Assembly: GCA_963809795.1 (NCBI GenBank)
Contig: CAWELN010000009.1
Coordinates: forward strand, 310,001 to 374,000
Length of the DNA: 64,000 nt
Reading direction: 5' to 3'
Source: DASUAS01 sp963809795
GTDB taxonomy: Bacteria > Actinomycetota > Acidimicrobiia > IMCC26256 > DASPTH01
The notes beneath the pieces were generated by a model. The model did no database searches, was not told the origin of the DNA, and saw only the letters and a program-made list of their open reading frames with translations. The position numbers and the translations under genes are program-made. Shown piece by piece: positions 1 to 7,860 of this stretch. Position 1 is the stretch's first letter; every line of letters starts with the position of its first letter.

Positions 1-1
1 C

Positions 2-1726
2 GTGCTCTCGGTGATGCAGCCCGCGGTGAGCGCCGACCTGGCGGCACGCGAGCTCGGGTGGGTCGCCGGTGTCGCGGTTGCCGCCGTCGCCGCGGTGACG
101 CTGTGGCCCGTCCACCAGCGGGACCGGGTCCGCGCCGCCGCCGCCACCGTGCTGCGCGAGGCGGCCGTCGCCCTCGACGCGCCCGCCGCCACCCGCGATC
201 TCTCGGCGGCGCGTGCGGCGGCCGCCGCGCTGGACGAGCGCGCCGGGGTCGTCTACCGGCCCGCCGGCAGCATCACGCGCGAACGCGCGCTGGTCGCACT
301 GGTGATCGCGGTCCGCCGGCTCGTCCCGTTGCTCGAGCAGATGGCCGCGGCCGACACCTCGGAAGACGCCGACACGCTGCCGGAGTACACGTTGCTGTCG
401 GCACGCACTGCGGCCACCCTCTCCGCGAGCGCCCGCGTGCTCGCGGGGGAGTCCGCCGACCCGGTCGATGTCAGCACGCTCGACGACGCGCGCGCCCGCC
501 ACACGCGCGCGCTCGAGCGCTGGACCGCGGCGCGTCTCGCCGCCGACGGTGCGGCTCGCGTCGTCGACCGCTTTGGTGCCGCCTTCCCGCTTCGTCGGCT
601 CTCGTTCTCGGCGGTGGCGATCGCCGGCGACGCCTCGCTCGCGGCCCACGTCGTCCGTCCACCACGACACGGTGCCGCCGCGCTCGCGCGTGCAGCCGCG
701 GCGCTGCGCGCCCACTGCAACCTGCAGTCGGTGCGCTTCCGCAACGCGGCGCGCGCCGGCCTCGGGTTGGCGCTGGCGGTGCTCGTGGCCAAGACCACCT
801 CGGTCGAGCACGCGTTCTGGGTGGTGCTCGGGGCGCTGGCGGTGCTGCGTTCCAACGCGCTCGGCACCGGCGCGACCGCGCTGCAGGCGCTGGCCGGCGC
901 GCTGCTCGGCTTCGGCGTCGCCAGCGCGGTGCTGGTGACCGTTGGGGGTGACGACGCGGTCCTCTGGGTCCTGCTGCCGCTCGTGGTGTTCCTCGCCGCA
1001 TACACGCCCGGCGCGGTGAACTTCGTCGTGGGCCAGGCGTCGTTCACGGTGTTCGTCGTCGTGTTGTTCAACATCCTGGCGCCCCAGGGTTGGCGCACCG
1101 GGCTCGTGCGCGTGCAGGACGTCGCCATCGGTGCCGGCATCAGCGTCGTCGTCGGCGCGCTGCTGTGGCCGCGCGGTGCCCGCGGCGTCGCCCGGCGCGC
1201 GTTCGCCGACCTCCTGCGGGCCGGTGGCGACCACGTCCGGCTGGCGCTCGGGGCGACCCTCGACGGCCGCCCGCCCACCGAGGCGGTCCGGGCCGAGGTC
1301 ATCGCCGCCGACGCGCAAGACCGCGCCGTCGCCGCGCTGGAGGATCTCGTGCTCGAGCACGGTGGCGGGTCGGTCGACCGGCAGGCGTGGGGCGCGCTGC
1401 TCCTCGACGCCGGGCTGCTCCGAGTCGCCGGTGACGGCATCACCCGCTCCGGTGCGAAGTACCCGTTCGCCGATGGCTGTGGACCGGCCCGGGCCGCGCT
1501 GGCGGAGGAGGGTGGCACCATGTGCACCCGCGTCGACCACCTGGCCGACCTCCTCGAGCGCGGGGGTGTCCCGGCCGCGGCGGGTGCGCCGGCCGACGCG
1601 TCCCTGCCCGCGCCGCCGAGCCTGGACGCCTGCCTCGCCACCCACGCGTCCCACGGTCTCGACGGGGCGGTCGGTCTGGTCTGGGTGCACGAGTGGCTGA
1701 CGCTGGTGACAGAGCAACCACGCTGA
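2..1726 (+). CDS. FUSC-family membrane protein (5' truncated by window edge)
   Basis: Probable fusaric-acid-resistance/aromatic-exporter-like (FUSC) inner-membrane protein. The visible part has a soluble, Ala/Arg-rich stretch to about residue 245. It is followed by a block of hydrophobic helices (about 250-390) that starts with an FRNAARAGLGLALAVLVAK-type segment and continues with the FWVVLGALAVLRS signature helix typical of FUSC domains, then a cytoplasmic C-terminal region. The reading frame is open at base 2, so the true start and probably an N-terminal helix block lie upstream. No neighbour suggests a substrate. The FUSC assignment is fairly safe; the exported compound is unknown. Confidence 0.75.
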   Translation: MLSVMQPAVSADLAARELGWVAGVAVAAVAAVTLWPVHQRDRVRAAAATVLREAAVALDAPAATRDLSAARAAAAALDERAGVVYRPAGSITRERALVALVIAVRRLVPLLEQMAAADTSEDADTLPEYTLLSARTAATLSASARVLAGESADPVDVSTLDDARARHTRALERWTAARLAADGAARVVDRFGAAFPLRRLSFSAVAIAGDASLAAHVVRPPRHGAAALARAAAALRAHCNLQSVRFRNAARAGLGLALAVLVAKTTSVEHAFWVVLGALAVLRSNALGTGATALQALAGALLGFGVASAVLVTVGGDDAVLWVLLPLVVFLAAYTPGAVNFVVGQASFTVFVVVLFNILAPQGWRTGLVRVQDVAIGAGISVVVGALLWPRGARGVARRAFADLLRAGGDHVRLALGATLDGRPPTEAVRAEVIAADAQDRAVAALEDLVLEHGGGSVDRQAWGALLLDAGLLRVAGDGITRSGAKYPFADGCGPARAALAEEGGTMCTRVDHLADLLERGGVPAAAGAPADASLPAPPSLDACLATHASHGLDGAVGLVWVHEWLTLVTEQPR

Positions 1727-1769
1727 GTGAGGTCACCGGCCGCGGCGCGGTGACGCGTGGCGGCCTGCC

Positions 1770-1955
1770 TTGTGGCGTCCGCCCGGCGCTGGCTACGCTT
1801 CGTGGTCAACGGGAAGTGGGATTGGAGCGACGACCCCCGGCCGCGTGCGGTCACCTCTGGTCGGGGCGAGCAAGTGGTGAGACCGGCCAATTCCGTCGAA
1901 AGCTGCGAAGCGAGGCGCTCCCGGGCGGGGCGTCGTACGACGGGAGCGCGGGGCG
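1770..1955 (+). promoter_or_regulatory. putative promoter and long untranslated leader of the Tat-secreted protein gene
   Basis: TTGTGG at 1770-1775 and TACGCT at 1794-1799, 18 bp apart, resemble a sigma-70 type promoter. If used, the transcript would have a leader of about 150 nt before the ATG at 1956, unusual in a window where most isolated genes look leaderless. The leader is GC-rich with several short inverted repeats. I could not match it to a known riboswitch. Confidence 0.35.
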
Positions 1956-2573
1956 ATGGACGTCGACGGGGCCGGGCCGGTTGCCGAGCGCGACGCTCGC
2001 GGCCTCAGCCGGCGCCAGCTGATCAAGGCGTCCGCGGCCGCCGGCGTGGCCGCCTGGACCGCGCCGCTCATCGTCGAGAGCCTGACCAGCCCCGCCGCCG
2101 CGTTCTCGGGCGACTGCAAGCAGTACACGGTGAAGCTGACGGCCTCCGGCGCGTGCTTCTCCGCCTGCTTCGGTGGGGTGCTGGGGACGTGCTTCCCGGC
2201 GAGTGGCTCGAAGTGGGGCGGCAACTGCTCGGCGCCGACCTGCTCCAACGTGTGCGGCGACAACCCCGCGACCGGCCCCACCGCGGGCACGACCACCCGG
2301 ATGCCGTCGGTGGCGTCCGACGGCGACTTCTACAAGGTCACGTACCCGAGCAACTGCGGGCCCGCGACGTCGCTCGACTGGCAGATCGGTGGTCGCTACG
2401 GGCCGGGAGACCCGGGCACCACGTTCATCAAGATCGCCGGCACCACGTGCACCGGCGGGAGCGGCAACGGGTGCTTCGACCCGAACGCCAACGCCTCGTG
2501 GATCCGCAAGGTGAACCCGGCCAACAGCCAGCCGCTGAAGTACATCTACCTGAAGTACTGCTGCTCGAGCTGA
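1956..2573 (+). CDS. Tat-exported cysteine-rich secreted protein, unknown function
   Basis: 205 aa. Residues about 18-50 form a twin-arginine signal: SRRQLIKA, a hydrophobic core (AAGVAAWTAPLIV) and a cleavage-like SPAAAFS. The mature part (about 155 aa) has 12 cysteines, including a terminal pair in YCCSS, and is rich in Gly/Ser/Thr/Asn. An even cysteine number and export already folded through Tat suggest a disulfide-rich extracytoplasmic protein; this is inference. I do not recognise the family. The gene stands alone, behind a long leader and just ahead of a perfect hairpin that separates it from the convergent mpa gene. Confidence 0.75.
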   Translation: MDVDGAGPVAERDARGLSRRQLIKASAAAGVAAWTAPLIVESLTSPAAAFSGDCKQYTVKLTASGACFSACFGGVLGTCFPASGSKWGGNCSAPTCSNVCGDNPATGPTAGTTTRMPSVASDGDFYKVTYPSNCGPATSLDWQIGGRYGPGDPGTTFIKIAGTTCTGGSGNGCFDPNANASWIRKVNPANSQPLKYIYLKYCCSS

Positions 2574-2588
2574 CGGCGTGGCGCCGTC
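2572..2588. terminator. hairpin between convergent genes
   Basis: GACGGCG-TGG-CGCCGTC, a perfect 7-bp stem with a 3-nt loop, begins inside the TGA stop of the Tat-protein gene and lies 12 bp from the mpa stop. It has no T-tract, as is usual in high-GC actinobacteria. It could end transcription from both sides. Confidence 0.5.
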
Positions 2589-2599
2589 ACCGATCGCGG

Positions 2600-4354
2600 C
2601 TACAGGTACTGGCCGGTCTGGACCCGTTCGATCTGACGGCCACCGTGGGGCTCCTCGCCCTCGGCGAGGATGGTCCGCACGAACACGATGCGCTCGCCCT
2701 TCTTCCCGGAGATCTTCGCCCAGTCGTCGGGGTTGGTGGTGTTGGGCAGGTCCTCGTGCTCGCGGAATTCCTGCCGGATCGAGTCGAGCAGGTCCTGCGT
2801 GCTGATGCCCTTCTCCCCCGACTCGATCTGACGCTTGATCGAGAGCTTCTTCGCCCGCCGCACGATGTTCTCGATCATGGCGCCCGACGAGAAGTCCTTG
2901 AAGTAGAGGATCTCCTTGTCGCCGTTCTGGTAGGTGACCTCGAGGAAGCGGTTGCTGTCGTCGACCGCGTACATGCGGTCGACCGCGTCGACGATCATGC
3001 CCTCGACCGCCCTCTCCGGACCGCCGAAGCGGCTGGTGTCGGTGTCGGCGATCGGCAGGTCGGCGGTGAGGTACTGCCGGAAGATCTTGGTCGCGCTCTC
3101 CTCGTCGGGCCGCTCGATCTTGATCTTCACGTCGAGGCGACCGGGGCGCAGGATCGCGGGGTCGATCAGGTCCTCGCGGTTCGACGCACCGATGACGATC
3201 ACGTTCTTGAGGCTCTCGACGCCGTCGATCTCGGCGAGCAGCTGCGGGACGATGGTGCTCTCGATGTCGGACGAGATCCCGGTGCCGCGCGTGCGGAACA
3301 GGGAGTCCATCTCGTCGAAGAACACGATGACCGGGTAGCCCTCCTCCGACTTCTCCCGCGCCCGTTGGAAGATGAGACGGATCTGGCGCTCGGTCTCCCC
3401 CACGTACTTGTTGAGGAGCTCGGGCCCCTTGATGTTGAGGAAGAACGACCGGGCGGTGGTGTCGCCGGTGCGCTCACTGACGCGCTGCGCGAGCGAGTTG
3501 GCGACCGCCTTGGCGATGAGGGTCTTGCCGCAGCCCGGCGGACCGTAGAGCAGGATGCCCTTCGGCGGCTGCAGGTCGTGCTCGTGGAACATCTCGGCGT
3601 AGAGGTACGGGAGCTCCACCGCGTCCTTGATCGCGTCGATCTGGTCGTCGAGACCGCCGACGTCGTCGTAGGTGACGTCGGGGACCTCCTCCAGCACGAG
3701 CTCTTCGACCTCGGGCCGCGGGATGCGCTCGACGAGCAGGCCGGAGCGGCCGTCCATGAGAAGGTGGTCGCCGGCGCGGAGCTTCTCGCCGATGAGCGAC
3801 GCGGCCAGCTCGCAGACGCGCTCTTCGTCGGCCCGGCCGACGATCAGGGCGCGGTCCCGACCCTCGAGGACCTCCTTCAGGACCACGACCTCGCCCGACA
3901 CCTCGGCGGCGCGGGCGAGCACGACGTTCAGCGACTCGTTGAGCGCGACCTCCTGGCCGCGGGTGATCGCGTCGACCTCGACCTCGGGGTGCACCGAGAC
4001 GCGCATCTTGCGCCCGGCGGTGAAGATGTCGACGGTGCCGTCCTCGTTGGCGCCGAGGAACGTGCCGTAGGCCGACGGGGGCATCGTGAGCTTCTCGACC
4101 TCCTCGCGGAGCGCGGCGATGTGCTCGCGCGCTTCACGCAAGGTGGCGGAGAGGCGTTCGTTCTGGGAGACGGCCTGCTGGAGCTGGCCCTTGGTCTCGA
4201 GGATCTTCTCCTCGAGGGTGCGCACGCGCTTGGGTGCATCCTGGAGGCGGCGGCGGAGGATGCCCACCTCTTCCTCCAGCCCCTTGAGCTGGCCCTGGAG
4301 GTCGCCGACCTGGCGTTCGTACTCAGCCAGACGCCGGTCGTGCTCGGAAGCCAT
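2600..4354 (-). CDS. mpa: proteasome-associated AAA+ ATPase (Mpa/ARC)
   Basis: 584 aa. Hexameric unfoldase that captures Pup-tagged proteins and feeds them into the 20S proteasome. Residues 1 to about 90 form the coiled coil that binds Pup. An OB-fold region follows (PSAYGTFLG onwards), then one AAA+ domain with Walker A GPPGCGKT at about 271 and Walker B IVFFDEMDS at about 341. The last residues are GQYL, the C-terminal motif that docks on the proteasome alpha ring. Length matches the family. The ATG is preceded by a strong GGAGG. No dop, pup, prcBA or pafA gene is adjacent; downstream is only the convergent Tat-protein gene. A TAGTGT hexamer at 4398-4403 on the minus strand may be its -10. 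Confidence 0.96.
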   Translation of the reverse strand: MASEHDRRLAEYERQVGDLQGQLKGLEEEVGILRRRLQDAPKRVRTLEEKILETKGQLQQAVSQNERLSATLREAREHIAALREEVEKLTMPPSAYGTFLGANEDGTVDIFTAGRKMRVSVHPEVEVDAITRGQEVALNESLNVVLARAAEVSGEVVVLKEVLEGRDRALIVGRADEERVCELAASLIGEKLRAGDHLLMDGRSGLLVERIPRPEVEELVLEEVPDVTYDDVGGLDDQIDAIKDAVELPYLYAEMFHEHDLQPPKGILLYGPPGCGKTLIAKAVANSLAQRVSERTGDTTARSFFLNIKGPELLNKYVGETERQIRLIFQRAREKSEEGYPVIVFFDEMDSLFRTRGTGISSDIESTIVPQLLAEIDGVESLKNVIVIGASNREDLIDPAILRPGRLDVKIKIERPDEESATKIFRQYLTADLPIADTDTSRFGGPERAVEGMIVDAVDRMYAVDDSNRFLEVTYQNGDKEILYFKDFSSGAMIENIVRRAKKLSIKRQIESGEKGISTQDLLDSIRQEFREHEDLPNTTNPDDWAKISGKKGERIVFVRTILAEGEEPHGGRQIERVQTGQYL

Positions 4355-4514
4355 GCCTCACCTCCTGGATTCCTGGGTGTGATGTGCCTGGCGTCGGACA
4401 CTACACCGGGCCGTTCCGGGGAACGCGGCAGATTCAGCCGGTTCACGTGGCCGTCATACCCCCGCAGCACACCGGCGTCACCGGCTCGGGTTCCCGGATT
4501 TTCCCCGGCTTGGA

Positions 4515-4543
4515 TTGAGAAATAGCGCGGCAACGTCTAGTGT
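4515..4543 (+). promoter_or_regulatory. sigma-70-like promoter of the ferredoxin gene
   Basis: TTGAGA (4515-4520), 17 bp spacer, TAGTGT (4538-4543). Spacing is ideal. The leader is about 50 nt and carries AAAGGA upstream of the ATG. The divergent mpa gene has the same TAGTGT hexamer. Confidence 0.6.
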
Positions 4544-4597
4544 GGTGGTGCTGCTCGCCGCAGGTGCGGCGACAAGGCCGAAAGGACTCACGCTGCG

Positions 4598-4834
4598 ATG
4601 AAGGTCTGGATCGATCAAGACCTCTGCACCGGTGACGGCCTCTGCGAGGAGATCGCGCCCTCGGTGTTCACGCTCCTCGACGACGGGCTCGCCTACGTCA
4701 AGGAAGGCGACAAGGTCTTCAGCGATCCGGGTGGCGCCGACGGCCTCGCCAACGTGCCCGGGGGCATGGAGGAGGCCACCATCGAGTCCGCCGAGGAGTG
4801 CCCCGGCGAGTGCATCTTCATCGAGGTCGACTGA
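4598..4834 (+). CDS. 3Fe-4S/4Fe-4S-type ferredoxin
   Basis: 78 aa, acidic, soluble one-electron carrier. Cysteines at about 10 and 16 (CTGDGLC) and a distal CPGEC near residue 68 match the small ferredoxins of actinobacteria that bind a [3Fe-4S] or [4Fe-4S] cluster and serve P450s or other oxygenases. It is divergent from mpa. No P450 or ferredoxin reductase is in the window, so its partner is unknown. The start is fixed by an ATG after a purine-rich AAAGGA site, and a strong terminator follows. Confidence 0.88.
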   Translation: MKVWIDQDLCTGDGLCEEIAPSVFTLLDDGLAYVKEGDKVFSDPGGADGLANVPGGMEEATIESAEECPGECIFIEVD

Positions 4835-4864
4835 CCGCCCACCGACACCACCGTTCCTCCTGGC

Positions 4865-4886
4865 GACCCGGGCCCGTGCCCGGGTC
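4865..4886 (+). terminator. intrinsic terminator after the ferredoxin gene
   Basis: GACCCGGG-CCCGTG-CCCGGGTC: perfect 8-bp stem, 6-nt loop, followed by GTTTG. It lies between the ferredoxin gene and the convergent marP-like gene. Confidence 0.75.
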
Positions 4887-4946
4887 GTTTGCCGTCCCGG
4901 ACCGGTGGAACGCGCCGCGCCGACGCGCCGATCCGGGCGTCGGGCC

Positions 4947-6128
4947 TCACTCGCTCAGGCAGTCGCCGGTGCCGACCGACGCCGGCGCGGCGCCGGCGAG
5001 CACCGGCCCGAGCACCGCGTCGAGCTCGCTACGGGTGAGCGCGTAGGCGGTGGAGTCCCGGCTGATGTCGTAGGCGAACATCACACCGACGACCCGACCG
5101 TCGGCGTCGACCACGGGAGCACCGGAGTCGCCGGGCGCGGTGACCGCGGCGAGCACGAACACCTCGCGCTGGGTGGGCGTGGTGTGGGTGATGTCGGAGC
5201 CGCTGGCGACGATCTGCTCGGCGATGCGCACCGGCGCCTGTCGGAGCGGGCCACCCCCCGGGTGACCGAACAGCGCGCCGCGGTCGTCGATGCGGGCGTC
5301 GGCCTCGGCGAGCGGCGGGAGACCGAGCCCGGGCGCGCGCAGCACCGCGAGGTCGCGGTTCGGGTCGAACGCGACAACCGTGGTCTCGAGCCGCCGGCCA
5401 TCGGACGTGACGATGTGCGTGTGGTTCTCTCCTGCGACGACGTGCGCGTTGGTCACCACGAGGTTCTCGCCCGCGACGAAGCCGGTGCCCTCCTGGATGC
5501 GGTCGCACGCCTGGCCCTCCACCAGCACGGTGGAGCGCGTGACGCGAGTGGCCGCGTCGGCGGGGATGCCGTCGGCGGGAGGTGTCCCGGCGTCGGGTGA
5601 CGACAACGTGTCGAAGACCTCGGGGAACGACTGGTCGCCGACCAGGCGCCCGAGGGTCTCGGACTCCGACGGCGGGTCGGGCGCCAGCCGGTCGATGGCC
5701 CGTGCCACCGCGCTGTCGCGCACCGCACGTGCGGTCCAGCCCGGCGAGCTCGCGAGCGCGGGGATGAGCAGCCACATGAGCACGAGCACGCCGGCGACCC
5801 CGACGATCGCGCCCGCGACCCGGTCGCCCTGGTGCAAGGCGCCGCCCACCGGTCCGCGCATCCGGGAGTGGAGCGCGCTGCCGATGGCCGCGCCCACCGC
5901 CTGGGCGACGGTCGCCACCACGATGACGAACGCCAGCGAGGCCAGCAGGCGCGTGCGTGGCGGCGAGCCGCGGAGCGCGTCGGCGATGTCGGGGACGAAC
6001 ACGACGCCCAGCACGATGCCGAGCGCGAGCCCGCCCCACGACGTGACCCGTCGCACGAACCCCATCCGGTAGCCGACCCATCCCGCACCCGCGGCGATCG
6101 CGAGGACGACGAGGTCGAGGAAGTTCAC
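4947..6128 (-). CDS. MarP-like membrane serine protease (CvpA domain + trypsin-like domain)
   Basis: 393 aa. The N-terminal part (about 1-130) has four membrane helices of the CvpA/colicin V production type. The C-terminal half is a chymotrypsin-fold protease with His in TNAHVV (about 227), Asp in RDLAVL (about 258) and Ser in GDSGAP (about 334). This is the architecture of mycobacterial MarP (Rv3671c), a periplasmic protease needed for acid resistance. The GTG at 6126-6128 overlaps the trmI stop in GTGA, so translation is coupled; frames extending further upstream are read-through of trmI. It ends the ttuB-ttuA-trmI-marP operon. Two cysteines flank the protease domain, as in MarP, and could form a disulfide. 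Confidence 0.88.
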   Translation of the reverse strand: MNFLDLVVLAIAAGAGWVGYRMGFVRRVTSWGGLALGIVLGVVFVPDIADALRGSPPRTRLLASLAFVIVVATVAQAVGAAIGSALHSRMRGPVGGALHQGDRVAGAIVGVAGVLVLMWLLIPALASSPGWTARAVRDSAVARAIDRLAPDPPSESETLGRLVGDQSFPEVFDTLSSPDAGTPPADGIPADAATRVTRSTVLVEGQACDRIQEGTGFVAGENLVVTNAHVVAGENHTHIVTSDGRRLETTVVAFDPNRDLAVLRAPGLGLPPLAEADARIDDRGALFGHPGGGPLRQAPVRIAEQIVASGSDITHTTPTQREVFVLAAVTAPGDSGAPVVDADGRVVGVMFAYDISRDSTAYALTRSELDAVLGPVLAGAAPASVGTGDCLSE

Positions 6129-6907
6129 GCTCCCGGCGCGAGCAGACGCGCGTGGGTGAGGAAGCCGGTGTGAGCGACCATGCGGTGGTCGGGCCGCACC
6201 GACTGGCCGTCGACGTGCCAGGTGCGCTGCAGCACCTCGAGCGTCTCCGCCATGCCGAACGCCGACCCGGCCAGCTCCTCGCGCAGGCGCGACACCTGGC
6301 CGATGGTCGGCAGGTACGCGAGCAGGATCCCGCCCGGGTGCAACGCCGACTCCGCGTGCTTCACCACCCGCCACGGCTCGGGTAGGTCGAGCAGGATGCG
6401 GTCGAGGTCGTCCTCGCCGATGCCGTCGTAGACGTCGCGGACCTCGATGTCGAGCGGGACGTCGGGACCCAGGAATCCCTCGACGTTGCTGCGCGCCCGA
6501 CGGGCGAAGTCGTCGCGGAGCTCGTATCCGGTGACGTGGCCCGCGGTACCGACCGCGCGCAGGAGCGCGAGGGTGAGCGCCCCCGACCCCACGCCGGACT
6601 CGAGGACGCGCGCGCCCGGGAACACGTCGGCGAGCACCAGGATCGGGCCCAGGTCCTTCGGGTAGATGACCTGCGCGCCTCTCGGCATCTCCAGCACGTA
6701 CTCGGCGAGGGTGGGGCGCACCGCGACGAGGCGCGCGTTGCGCGTGGTGCGCACGGTGACGCCGTCCGGCTGGCCGATCACGTCGTCGTGCGCGAGCACC
6801 CCGGCGTGGGTGTGGAACTCGCCCCCGGCCGCGAGGGTGACGAGGTGGCGGCGCCGCTTGGCGTCGACCAGGAGCACGCGCTCGCCGGCCGCGAAGACGC
6901 GGGCCAC
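6125..6907 (-). CDS. trmI: tRNA (adenine58-N1)-methyltransferase TrmI
   Basis: 260 aa. SAM-dependent enzyme that makes m1A58 in the T-loop of tRNAs. An N-terminal beta-rich region is followed by the Rossmann methyltransferase with the SAM loop ESGVGSGALT at about 105 and the RILLDLPEPW catalytic segment. The GTG at 6905-6907 follows GAGGAGGT and sits 1 nt after the ttuA stop (TGACGTG). The reading frame extends further upstream, but only as an overlap of ttuA. Close linkage of trmI and mpa is also seen in mycobacteria (from memory). Confidence 0.93.
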   Translation of the reverse strand: MARVFAAGERVLLVDAKRRRHLVTLAAGGEFHTHAGVLAHDDVIGQPDGVTVRTTRNARLVAVRPTLAEYVLEMPRGAQVIYPKDLGPILVLADVFPGARVLESGVGSGALTLALLRAVGTAGHVTGYELRDDFARRARSNVEGFLGPDVPLDIEVRDVYDGIGEDDLDRILLDLPEPWRVVKHAESALHPGGILLAYLPTIGQVSRLREELAGSAFGMAETLEVLQRTWHVDGQSVRPDHRMVAHTGFLTHARLLAPGA

Positions 6908-6908
6908 G

Positions 6909-7860
6909 TCAGCGGACCTCCTCGGCTGGTCGACTCCGCTCCGTCTCGATGAGCTCGATCGCGCCGACCTGGGACCGGAGTCGGCAGAACGCGCAGACGT
7001 CGCCCGGCGTGGGCGACCCGCAGACCCGGCACTCCCCCAGCTCGCGGCGCTCGTCGTCGGCATCGCCCGCGAAGCGCTCGTGGCCCCGCTCGAGGAAACC
7101 GAAGAGGAACGCCGCCTTCGATCCGGGCGAGCGGTCCTCCAACGCGTTGAGCACCTCCTTGTACCCGAGGTGCCGGTTGCCGGCGGCCATCGGGCACTCC
7201 TCGACCTGGTAGTCGATGCCCTGCAGCACGCAGTAGGCCGCGGTCTCGCGCTCGCCGAGCCGCACCAGCGGCTTCACCTTCCTCACGAACCCGGGCGCCG
7301 CGGGCAGCACCGGGTGCTGACGGCCCAGGTAGCCGGTCTCCCAGCGCAGGACGTTGCCCAGGAGGACGGCGGCTTCGTCGTCGAGGTTGTGCCCGGTCGC
7401 GACGACCGTCGTACCCGTGCTCGAGCGCGACCGAGTTGAAGAGGTGCCGCTTGGAGAGCCCGCACGACCCACACGGCGAGCGGCGGGTCGCCTCCGCCGC
7501 CTCCGGGATGCCGTAGCCGTACTCGCGGGCGAGGTCGACTTCGCGCAGCGGGCGCCCGAGCTGGGCGGCGAACGCGCGCGTGTGCTCACCGGACTCGTCG
7601 GAGTAGTCGCCGATGCCGAGCCCGAGGTAGAGCCCGTCGGCCTCGTAGCCGAGGCGCACGAGGATGTCCCACAGGGCGAGCGAGTCCTTGCCGCCCGACA
7701 CCGCGACCAGCACCCGCTCGCCCGGCTCCAGCATGCGGTGCGAGTGGACGGCGCGGCGCACCTGCTCGTCGCAGTGGTGGACGAAGTGCTCCTTGCAGAA
7801 CGCGGCGTTGTGACGACGCACGTCGATGACCGCGGGGCCCTTGCACACGCGGCACTTCAC
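6909..7860 (-). CDS. ttuA: TtuA-like tRNA 2-thiolation enzyme (frameshifted in this sequence)
   Basis: Corrected length 316 aa. Homologue of Thermus TtuA, which adenylates U54 of tRNA and swaps O2 for sulfur delivered by TtuB. It has an N-terminal zinc-type CRVC motif, the PP-loop SGGKDS at about 55, the Fe-S ligand pair PCGSCG at about 130/133, a third cysteine in EECPMA at about 221, and a C-terminal CRVC...CAFC zinc ribbon. The frame breaks near 7408: removing one G restores DVVATGHNLDDEA, a family signature. The start GTG (7858-7860) overlaps the ttuB stop as GTGA. The tail (6928-6947) contains a 20-bp remnant of the repeat found in ttuB. The frameshift is probably a sequencing error. Confidence 0.85.
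6928..6947 (-). repeat. short remnant of repeat family A inside the ttuA 3' end
   Basis: Read on the minus strand, GAGACGGAG joined to CGGAGTCGACC equals the two ends of the 63-bp ttuB repeat with the middle missing. It is translated as part of the C-terminal tail of TtuA. Confidence 0.45.

Noticed and set aside
253..1890. A 545-codon open frame on the minus strand opposite the FUSC gene
   Set aside because: Shadow of the FUSC coding strand: Ser/Arg/Thr-rich, without recognisable motifs, and no ribosome-binding site.
1800..1955. A cyclic-di-GMP or similar riboswitch in the long leader
   Set aside because: Short dyads and a GCGAAGC segment exist, but the conserved core of known classes could not be matched by eye.
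1757..4525. A 922-codon open frame on the plus strand covering the mpa region
   Set aside because: It is antisense to mpa, whose protein has full AAA+ motifs. The high GC content keeps the opposite strand open; the peptide lacks domain-like structure.
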